Made by a program: the position numbers and the translations under genes | Assembly: GCA_030704615.1 (NCBI GenBank) | Contig: CM060734.1 | Coordinates: 29,094,042 to 29,158,041 of the forward strand | Origin: Takakia lepidozioides | Lineage: Eukaryota > Streptophyta > Takakiopsida > Takakiales > Takakiaceae | Direction of reading: 5' to 3' | Length of the DNA stretch: 64,000 nucleotides | Notes under the pieces: model-generated | What the model was told of the DNA's origin: nothing | Database searches by the model: none | Seen by the model: only the letters and a program-made list of their open reading frames with translations | Shown here: positions 55,491 to 64,000 of the stretch, one piece after another | Numbering within the stretch: the stretch's first letter is position 1 | How the letters are laid out: each line of letters begins with the position of its first letter

Positions 55491-56700
55491 CTTTTCCTTC
55501 TTTTTATTCTTCCTCTTGAGCTCTTGCTCTTCTTCTCATCATCCCTTTTATCTTTCCTGAGCATTCCCAATTGCTCAATTCTGTTAGCTGTTTCAAATGC
55601 TTCCTCCACCATATTATGGGGTAGCATATCCACTTTCTTTTGCAACTCTAGTCTTAGTCCACTCACAAACCAAGTCTTTTGTAATCCTGATGCTGGTACA
55701 GCAGCCAACTTTTTCATCATCAATTCCATCTTTTCCATGTACTCTTCAACAGTTTTATGCTTATTTTGCTTTAACTGTTGTAAACTTCCATACACTTCAT
55801 CCTCAGTTTTACTTGTCCTGAACCTATTTCGGAATGTTGTACTTAAGCCATTCCAGGTTAGGAAATGATTATCAGGGAATCTTGCATACCATTCACTTGC
55901 TTTCTTTATAAGTGAACAAGGAAACAGTCTCATTTTGGCATCATCGCCATTCTCATTGTTCACAATACACATGTGCTCAAATTGGCTGATGTGTACATCA
56001 GGATCCCCTTTTCCTACATATATTGGAAAATGTGGTTTTGCCCGTGTTGGTTGTAACGCCATCTGTGGCTCTACCCCCTGCCCACTGACAAGTGCTGGCC
56101 CCCCTGCTGGTGCTGGTCCTTGAGGACCTGTTGTAGTTGTGGTGGAACTTCCACCAAGTGCTGGCCCCTAAGCACTCCCTGCTACTGGCCCCACTATATT
56201 CACAGTATTCCCAGCTCCAGTTGCACTACTTCCCACACTCATTGTCCCCCCAGAGCCAGCTCCAGGCTGCCCGCCTGATCCCCCTGAGCCGACACCTTCG
56301 TTGGCCTGTGATCCAAGTGCTCCACTTGATCCAGGTCCAACAGGTTGGGATGTCCTGGTTGTAGTCTCAACCTCAGCTGTTGGGTCTACCTCTTCATACT
56401 CTTCATCTTCCAATTTCTTCTCTCTGTTTTCATCTTCCAAGTTTTGCCCTTAGGTTTCTTCTTCTTCACTCATGTAACTCAATTGCAATGGTGTTGGAGA
56501 GTCTGAACTCTCCGTTGGCTCTGCCACATCCTCTCCTCCTTCTTCGTCTTCCGTTTCAGAAACTGGAGTTCCTACTTTTGGTGTTCCATGCCAACTCTTA
56601 TAAAAGATTTCTGTCAAATCTTTTATCCAGGGATGTACCCCATATCTCTCCCCTCGTGGTTGATCTTCTTCCTGTACTAATTCTCTTAATCTTTCTTATA
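55487..56700 (-). CDS. gag capsid region of element C
   Basis: 56,062-55,487 carries the retrotransposon-gag domain: FPIYVGKGDPDVHISQFEHM, LFPCSLIKKASEWYARFP, WNGLSTTFRNRF, LQQLKQNKHKTVEEYMEKME and MLPHNMVEEAFETANRIEQLG. Upstream 56,440-56,168 is a Gly/Ser/Thr-rich low-complexity linker and an acidic stretch (EEYEEVDPTAEVE). Two in-frame stops near 56,170 and 56,450 and a frameshift near 55,490 break it. Confidence 0.85.
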
Positions 56701-57027
56701 AAGGAGTAGCATCCAACTCTAGTTCTTCCGGTATGGGTGATGTATTCTTTGATCTTAACGGTGTGAGAGGTCCAGATGATTCCCCTATGTCTATTCATCT
56801 CTCCCAAAGATATGGATAATTAGCTTTCAGATAACTTTATCTTTTTGCTGAATATCTCTGGAGTCTAGCTTCTCTTTCATCACTCATGTCCCATGTCTTT
56901 CATATCTTTAATGAGACAATAACCAGAACTCTCGTCTGTAGTATCTCTCGTATATACCTGGGTTTCTTTCAAGCTTCAATGCACCCTTGGCTATACTAGA
57001 AGTCTCCGTTACCATATAACCATATGG

Positions 57028-57495
57028 CTAACAAGTCTGAAAAGCTGTTCTTGGTGTGAGTTTGATCCACAGAATATCCTTAGGAATCCAATTCTTTACC
57101 AGTACAAGCTCTTCATGCATATGAGTGTAAACATTCACTTTCCTTTCCTCCCAGCCTTCAAACTCTACTTGCTTAATGGATAGCAATGCTATCACATAAA
57201 CCAATGTTGGTAACCAACGTGCTCTTCCTCTACATGCCACTTGATAAATCTTTATCACTCCTTTCTCCAGACCCCACTCAGGGTCAGCATCATGTACTCT
57301 CTTAAGAATGTTTTCTTTACAACCGTCTGGCAATTCCAAGAACCTTTGAAAGAATTGTTTGGACAATCTTTCCTTCTCAGTTCCACAGGGAATTTGATTC
57401 ACATCAAATTCTTTAATTCTCCAACCACCATGATCCCACCAGATGCCTGTCACATCTGGTTGTTCATGACCCAGATCCCCAGTATGGTCGCCAAA
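57028..57495 (-). CDS. N-terminal gag extension of element C with primer site
   Basis: Internal region after the LTR. TGGCGACCATACTGGGG on the minus strand (57,493-57,477) fits a plant tRNA-Asp-type primer site (TGGCGACCGTTGCCGGGG-like). The open frame continues with ERLSKQFFQRFLELPDGC, WGLEKGVIKIYQVACRGR and LVLVKNWIPKDILWIKL. No family recognised for this protein part. Confidence 0.6.
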   Translation of the reverse strand, partial: FGDHTGDLGHEQPDVTGIWWDHGGWRIKEFDVNQIPCGTEKERLSKQFFQRFLELPDGCKENILKRVHDADPEWGLEKGVIKIYQVACRGRARWLPTLVYVIALLSIKQVEFEGWEERKVNVYTHMHEELVLVKNWIPKDILWIKLTPRTAFQTC

Positions 57496-58406
57496 TGTCG
57501 AGCGGCTTTTACTCACCCATCCCTTCGCTATCCGAGGCGGAAACTCCAAGATAGAAGAGTTGGATATCTCTAAGCACTCAGCCCGCTCAGAACAATCAGT
57601 CATGACCTACAACTAGTGTATCATGGTTGTGCTTCCTATTTGTATTTCTTCTTGCCTTCATGTTAGTCAATTACCTTACTGTGTATACTGAAGCATCAGA
57701 TTGCTTCAGTATCTATCAAGCTCCAATCAATCAATCATTCATTCATTCCATAGCTTCTCTCATGTCTCTTTACACAGTATGACTGTATCGAATATGTATC
57801 AGATTAAGATTAATCAAGTATCAGGCCATTGCCATGGTGTCCCTAATCTACCCTACTGTTTGATTCTACAGCTTGCAGTAATTAAGCCTCAATCAAGTCA
57901 TCATCTCCTCTTCACTGTTTCCGCTCTCCGTTTCGTCTCCTCTTCCCCTGACCAAGTCGCGCTCTCCAAGAAGTGATCCCCTTCCTGTTGCCGCCCTGCT
58001 TGATTTACCCGCAAGCTGTTCTTACTAACTAACTGTCACCCCTGAAGTAACATGTTCCCTCTGCAGATGTCGTTCCCACACAGTCATTCCCTGTCAATGA
58101 TAACCGTTCCCTATGTACGTTGTGACAGGTTGTGCCAAGCTGTGTTGAGCTGTCACTGTGCCGAACTGTGACTGGCTGTGTAAAGCTGTGTCGGGCTGTG
58201 TTAGACTGTGTCGGCTGTGATAGACTGTGACGGGCTGTGACTGACTGTGTCAAGCTGTGTCAGGCTGTCTAACCCCCCCTAAAGCCTGCGCCTGTCACCC
58301 CTAAGGCTTCTGTTGGTCTCAGTCCACCATACATAAGTCTGCGCAAAAATTAAGGGTACCCCACAGATTCCGTAAAAACGTCTAAGTCCCAAACAGCCCT
58401 TTAACA
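57496..58406 (-). repeat. 5' LTR of element C
   Basis: 911 bp, TGTTAAAGGGCTG to GCTCGACA on the minus strand; full-length match to the element D LTR in opposite orientation. It includes a CACAG/CTGTG minisatellite (58,120-58,270) with 10-bp periodicity and ATTGATTG repeats near 57,720. Confidence 0.92.
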
Positions 58407-59447
58407 GAGAGACGAAATCGCGTCTGACCACATGCCAAGATCTGGCCGCCCACATACGGGCATGAAATAAACTTACATACGTATTTGATATATAAACCGT
58501 AGCCCTGGACCCTAGGCCCTGGCCTAGGGTAATGAATCTTTTTGGAGCCTATCCTAGGCTAGAAAGATCCCTAGGCACAGGACATAATCTTTATCCAGAG
58601 TAAAGAATATTCTAGGAAACTACCTCGAGACATGGGAATCTTTCCTGAGGTCCAGGCAGCCTTGTATGCTTGGCCTTTTTGCTATTCCCTACTGGTAGAT
58701 ACTATATTATGTACCATATATAAAATACGTATGTCCTAGGGTTCGACCCTAAGACAAGCACACCAACCATGTCTCAATACAAAAGAGTCTGCAGATTCGG
58801 AACCAGTATGGCTCTTTTGGTATTCCATAGCTGGTGTCTTCCATGGGCCAGATTTCATGCAATTGTCTGGAAGACCTTTAGTCAGTTTGGTTTTTGGCAG
58901 ACTACACCCTAATTACACCTTCAAATCACTTCAACTAGGGTGACATTGTTTAGGATCATAAACAATGTAGCTTCACAAGTAGCTCTGCTCTTTGTGCTGA
59001 AGGTTATCCCAGGCTCAATACACAAAGAAGCTAAGTTGCTTCGTCTCATCTCATGCCTCTGGAAATGGATGGTAAGGAGATCTTGGATCTTTGGTAAGTA
59101 GGACTGCAGGCCCTTGAGCCATGACTGTTCTTACTAGGATAACATCTAGTCTCTTGTTATTATAGTCAATTGGTTCAGGAACTGCAAATTTGCTGAACAC
59201 TGTTCATGGAGTTGAGGTTTTATGGGAGTTGCATTGCTAGGAATGAGATCCCCACAACAGTGCGCAATTTGTCAGGCAGATTAGTGTGGATAAGCTTAGG
59301 GAATGATTGCATCATATGCAAGCTTATATGGAGAGATGCCACAATTCAACTTTTGCCCACAAAACTAGTGGTTTAAACTTTAGATTGTTCTAGTCTGTTT
59401 TTTGAGTAACATTATTTTCTGTGACTGTGACTGTATTTCTTTTGCAG
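58407..59447. other. Unassigned spacer upstream of an integrase-like exon
   Basis: Contains CCTAGG-rich stretches (58,500-58,580) and a pyrimidine-rich acceptor TTCTTTTGCAG at its end. Earlier exons of the integrase-like gene should lie here, but I cannot find the WHID segment on this strand. Confidence 0.4.
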
Positions 59448-60642
59448 CTTACGACAAACTTTGTATGTATGGGATTCGAGTGCATGCTGCAATCGATGGT
59501 GGTAGAATGTCATGGACATCTAGTACATTCTGTACTGTATAGGTTATTACTGGGGTTGATAGCATCAAGAGTGTATGTGCGCAGGTTATATGGAGGCAGT
59601 TACAAAGTATGGGATTCCGTTAAGAATCCGATCGGACTTTGCCTCGGAACACTCATTAATCAGGGCTCATATTGAGGAGGCGCGACGTCACACTAGAAAC
59701 CCATTTTTAACGGGATCCTCTGTACATAACCAGGTACTAATGAAGGTTCTTAGAAAACGACAATGCAACCTGATGGATGCCTTGCTGCAAACTGTGTGTG
59801 GACTACAGGGGTGCCCACTGGCATAGAGATGGGGACAGAAAGAGGCGGTGAGATGGCAATGGGAGAGAGAGGAAAAGAGAGGAAAAGATCCTACAAAAAA
59901 CACATGAACATGCTTAATTCTTGGAGTGGTAGAGATATCAAACTCAAGAATGAGGAAAATGCAACAATGTTTGGTATTCATGTGTGGTTATCTGTTATCC
60001 CCACAGAGAATTGAGCATTGGTGGAGAAATCTGTGGGAGCGCGTCGTGTTCTTTTATAAAAATGCTTTTCAGGCAATGGAGCGTGATGGGATACTGGATA
60101 TAGCTGACCCATGGCAAAGGGAGTCTTTTTTGTTTGTGTACATTCCAATAATGCAAGTTGCTGTCAGTGAATATGTTAGTGTCTGGAATAATCACAGGGT
60201 GCGCCGGCTGAATGAGAATGGCCAATTCCGGCACTCTCATGTCCCTGCGAGGTATTTTAGAGAGTTTGAGCGTCTACATGGTTGGAGGTCTCACCTTCTG
60301 GAGGACCCCCATGGCCTGGTCCACCCCAGTGCCATCGGCACACAAGACCCTGGTCCACGGGGGCCACAACACTGGCGAGATACGAGACCCTTGCTTCCCG
60401 ATCTTCCAACATCAGGGGCTGAACTGACAGCTAGTTTGGCTGAATTACGCGATCAAGCATATGGGAGCCGGGTAGAGAGGCTACAGGACTCAGTGGCGCG
60501 CTTCACCTTTCATTACTATCTGTCACGTTATTGCCACCTGGCCATGTCACAATATGTTTATATTGATCAGCTACAGCTAATTGACGACTCCAACGTGAGC
60601 CGGGAAGCTTTCCGATGCTTGGTTGATCTAGCCAATGCCTGA
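59448..60642 (+). pseudogene. Integrase-core (DDE-type) transposase-like gene, copy 2, catalytic part
   Basis: Spliced catalytic half of the family at 22.5-24.4 kb. The exon from 59,448 reads YDKLCMYGIRVHAAIDG (first Asp), then after a TAG and a one-base shift GYMEAVTKYGIPLRIRSDFASEH (second Asp) and NPFLTGSSVHNQ. A GT-AG intron at 59,734-60,006 joins this to RIEHWWRNLWERVV (third acidic residue, Glu). The rest includes YIPIMQVAVSEYVSVWNNHRV, HSHVPARYF and a C-terminal tail ending LVDLANA. The first D, second D and E are all present, but the N-terminal helix-turn-helix is missing here. Confidence 0.6.
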
Positions 60643-62369
60643 TGACAATGCATGTGGTAGGTGCATATCCCATATCTCTTGATTCTTGCAGTCGGACCTC
60701 TGCTGCTTAGTTGATGCTTGAGTGAGTGCAAGACCAAGTACCTTGATTGGTAGGAGCCAGCCAGCAGAAATAGTTACAATCCACCTCATGGTTTCTTGTC
60801 TGATGTCAATTCCATCCCATAGTTAAGATCCGATGTATAGTAACTGGATTGAGCGCACGCCATGGCACTTCGGGCTGGATTGACATACCCTGGGCCTGAA
60901 ACCCCCGACAAACTGGAGGAGGTCTTTCATGTGGCAGTAACTAAGCTCTCTTGTATCTTGCTGTTATGCTCGCTCACATTAATATCTCGTGAGCTGGGCT
61001 ACACTGGGCGTGCTGTTTATGACCATTATACTTCCCATAACGATGTTAATTCCAACAGCCCTTGTACCCAAAATCAAATTCCTTTGAACCAGACTGTCGA
61101 CTATTGTTCCATGACACTGCTGGCTCCTGGAGAGTCAGTAGGGATATATCATGGTGTACACAGGGAATGGGCAAGAGTACTTTTGATCCCAGTTCTCCTT
61201 ACAGGCCATAGCAGTTTACATAAGTGTGGTGAGAAGTCTTTGCCTGTTATGCAGGGAAGGGAAACGAGAAGTTGACCATGACAGTGGCCATGCCACTTCT
61301 CTGGGGGGTACCCCTTGCAATTAACACCCGTCACTATGCCATCAGGTCGGGCGGTGGGATTGTTGAGAAAACCTATAGGCAATGGGAGTTTTTGTGACTC
61401 CTTGCAAAGTTTGAATGTTGGCATTCATGATTGCCCCAGATTCAAGGTGTGGGCCATGAGATCATTGGTGGAGTATGGAGATAAGTTACTGCATGCAAAC
61501 ATAAAAATAGTGTGCTTGTAGTCAGTTTCTTGTACAGTTGTGAATTTGTGCTATAGGGTTAGTATCTGCAATTGCAGATTCTGTAATGAGCCAAATCGAT
61601 TCCAGTATGGCATGTCTGTAAGATGCTATCTTTCAGCAGCTTTAATGTCGATTTAAATTACCTTTAATGGTTTTGTAACTTCTCTGTTGGACATTTAGCT
61701 AATTTTGCTTAAGGGGAACATGCACCACTAGTAGTGTGAGATGCAAATGAAGGGTCGCGCTGTGGAATGGCAGTCCTTTCAGCAGCCACAATTGGGTAGG
61801 CAGTCAGGTGAGAGGGAAAAGAGGACACCTCAATCCATGTGTTGGTGTAGGTTAGTCATTTTCTTGTGTAGACTACAGGGGCAACCCTGCTAATCAACAA
61901 TTTGCCAGCAGGAAACTGCAGACTGAAATGATGTTCAAGACCTTCAGAATTTTTGTCAAATTCCTAAAGCAGATGTATATATCAAAGCAACAGATGCGGC
62001 CAGGAAGTCCAATAGGTGGATTACCCCAAAAACTGCACAAACTTTCATTACATGATCATGGCTTTCTGCACCTTGACCTGCAAGCTAGCAGTAATATTTG
62101 CTCTAATTCTTATTTGATCTAGCATGAGAAACCTCTCAAATGTGTATATCACAGCCCAAATCACCACTTTGGGAAGTTGGTGAATAGTGGAGCTAATGTC
62201 AGCCTATACAAATATCAACATGAAATAAGTGGATTGAGTTCTCCAAATTCAGAGTTGCTTATAGCCTTGTGCTAATTCAAGTGGGATTTCCACACACGAA
62301 CTTTTCTGACACTTTGCGATTGATATTTGGTTGTCACAACCATGACAAAGAAGTTGTGAATAGACTCAC
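60643..62369. other. Unassigned spacer
   Basis: The open frame 60,862-61,275 and several shorter ones lack recognised motifs. No RNA gene and no notable repeat. Confidence 0.4.
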
Positions 62370-62939
62370 AATCTATGTGCCATAGTCCCATCGGCATCGT
62401 CACATTATACTGCGCCCGCACGAGTTGTCTCGCCCTCCGCCGTCTTGCACAATGGTAAGCTGAAATTATCCTAAGTGCAGCTGTAACTTTACGCTCAGGA
62501 ATTCGAAGGTTGGCCATGGCGAGGGCTGACCGCACCTGCCGCATGCCCCAGTTCACACCATTCTCATGAATCGGTAGTAACTCCTCAATCTTGTCACAAA
62601 CCTCCGGCACTGACAATTTATGATGTACAGTGAAATTGTACCCTAGTTCCTTGCTCATAAACCTTTTTAGTTGCCACGTATCCTGAAAGGACAAGGCATC
62701 TGCAATTTCTTTGAAGCCCCCCCCCCCCCCCCCGGCGGAGCATCCCTTCCACATACTCCACCATCGTCTCGCTCCATCTTAAGAGAACCAGATTGTCCCA
62801 ATTTGCAATACACAAATAGCCTTTCAAACTGTAAAATCGGAGTGATGAGGTTGGTGTATTGATGTATAGGGATAGACAGGAAATCTTTCGGACCGTCGCA
62901 CGCGGGCTTCGAGAGCTCGGGCAAAATGGCAAGAGCCAC
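62370..62939 (-). pseudogene. N-terminal half of an integrase-core transposase-like gene, copy 3
   Basis: Reads ADALSFQDTWQLKRFMSKEL, KIEELLPIHENGVNWGMRQV, RIPERKVTAALRIIS, RARQLVRAQYNVTMPMG and LWHID, then a donor GTGAGT at 62,369. Helix-turn-helix-like N-terminus of the same family as copies 1 and 2; the following catalytic exon is not on this strand. The frame is broken by a G17 run (C at 62,717-62,733 on the plus strand). Confidence 0.55.
62717..62733. repeat. C17 homopolymer inside coding sequence
   Basis: Seventeen consecutive C on the plus strand, followed by GGCGGAG. It lies between MVEYVEGMLRR and FKEIADAL in copy 3 of the integrase-like gene; its exact length decides the frame and is error-prone in sequencing. 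Confidence 0.95.
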
Positions 62940-64000
62940 GGAGGCCGGGAGAGAGACGAAATCGTGGCCCTCGAAATCCTACAGAAAATCTCGGCCGTTC
63001 ATTTCTGGGCAGCTGCCCGAAAATGCTACCTTTTTGTTCCCAGACGTTCCCATTTGAGGGGGTCTGGCGGGACTGGACAGGGGTGCCGGTCCTGTCCCGG
63101 GGTCCAAGACTGTCCCGGGGTTCAGGCCAAAACAGTTACCCCAGGCCCAGGCCAAAACTGGATTTTTTAACTCAGTCCTGTACCGATGGCTTGGGCCTGC
63201 ATTCATGGCCTTTTTGCTATTCCCTACATGGCGACCTAACGCGGCTCGTAGGACCTGGCTCCCTACTATATCCGGTAGCAGGGGCTCCTCTCGATGTCCG
63301 GTTTTTAGGGCAGCGAGCCAGTCAGTTTACCCTTGTCCACCGGATATAGCAGGGAGCCAGAGCCGCGTAGGTAGTTAAAATCTAGTAGGTCGTAGAATAC
63401 CACATATAGCACCAATCCTCAAATCCAGTCGAAACACGCCACATCAGCGAGTCTGCTCTAAAAATCGGTTACGAAGAGGGATCTACGGCGGGCAAAGCGC
63501 GGTTGTCGTGGAGGAAAAGCGAGGGTTGAGAAGATGGGATACGCGCACTCACGGGAGTGTTGGTTGCATGGCCCTGTGCTTGCTGCTGTGTTTCCCTGAG
63601 CTGGATAGAGTGCGGAAGTCAATGGTGGAGCGTTTCCTCGCTTCTGGACAACTGCCATTTGACTCTTCTTGAGACTAACTTGAGGGGGGAAGCAGTAGTA
63701 GGCGTTGTAGCGTTTTTAAGGTCTCCGTCGTTGTGGTGCATCGTGTCCTAGACCTTCTTCGGGAGAGGTTTTAGCGTTCCAGGGCGCTCGTAACTCCGTC
63801 GCGGATAGCCGAGTCGGGAGACTTCGCACCTGTTTTGTGTGACGACTCCAGGGGACGTAGGAGGATTTGCTTTCGAGTTTGAGGAGTGGGAAGACCGGTA
63901 TCTGAGACCGGCTAGAGATTCGAACGCGCCTTTGCCGTTTGGGATCCCTCGTGCGTAGGGAAGTGGTTTGCATACAGGATAGGACAGAGGAGCACTGTTG
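62940..64000. other. GC-richer spacer with a foldback repeat
   Basis: No gene supported. GTCCCGGGGT occurs twice near 63,090-63,120. An imperfect inverted repeat (left arm 63,241-63,276, right arm 63,339-63,366) shares CTGGCTCCCT and TATATCCGGT, with a 62-base loop, resembling a small foldback element. Confidence 0.6.

Larger units (their letters stand above)
51508..58406 (-). mobile_element. Element C: Ty3/gypsy retrotransposon, interrupted by B
   Basis: Minus-strand element: LTR 58,406-57,496, primer site, gag, zinc knuckles, protease, RT, RNase H and integrase down to 51,508, continuing at 40,027-39,609. The LTR family also occurs as element D. Coding parts are better preserved than in B, with long open frames, so it was probably active more recently, or simply suffered fewer indels. 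A complete 3' LTR was not found; a CACAG minisatellite at 39,290-39,390 may be its remnant. Confidence 0.9.

Overview
This is nuclear DNA of a eukaryote from the green lineage, most likely a large-genome streptophyte alga of the Chara type. That assignment is an inference. It rests on GT-AG introns, plant-style Ty3/gypsy elements, a SWIM/MULE family I associate with mosses, lycophytes and charophytes, and an LTR retrotransposon carrying a cytosine DNA methyltransferase, a combination I recall being reported from charophytes and dinoflagellates. There is no sign of bacterial operons, rRNA or organelle genes. Most of the window is mobile DNA in several layers, with a few intron-rich accessory genes. 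Many reading frames are broken by single-base insertions or deletions while catalytic residues survive, so both decay and uncorrected long-read errors are possible.

Layout. 1-6.7 kb: element A, a minus-strand Ty3/gypsy element with a methyltransferase, cut by the window edge; its LTR sits on the end of the next gene. 6.7-10.5 kb: P1, a minus-strand spliced gene with a ParB-like motif, truncated at its 3' end. 10.5-12.4 kb: Q1, a coiled-coil ORF followed by a polypurine tract and a probable LTR. 13-16.2 kb: a HECT ubiquitin-ligase-like gene. 16.2-25 kb: AT-rich DNA with SINE-like repeats, the 3' end and LTR of element D, and a broken integrase-like gene. 25.3-31.2 kb: P2, the full-length paralogue of P1, which continues into a beta-class DNA methyltransferase. 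31.2-34.7 kb: a head-to-head MULE/SWIM transposase-like gene. 34.9-39.4 kb: a periodic palindrome array, Q2 (relative of Q1) and a DUF4216-like fragment. 39.6-58.4 kb: element C (minus strand) split in its integrase by element B (plus strand, 40,028-51,503, flanked by ACTA). B encodes gag, protease, cytosine methyltransferase, RT, RNase H, integrase and a terminal PHD finger. 58.4-64 kb: two halves of an integrase-like gene on opposite strands and mostly featureless DNA.

Two systems stand out. First, P1 and P2 (ParB-like domain plus DNA methyltransferase) carry arrays of 24-bp palindromes in the same two introns. Each gene has its own palindrome sequence but the same design of 11-bp arms around a 2-bp centre. 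A third array with a strict 42-bp period lies at 34.9 kb. A ParB-type protein would be expected to bind palindromes, so a self-recognising locus is a testable idea. Second, element B joins a DNA methylation writer to a histone-reader-type PHD finger within one retrotransposon.
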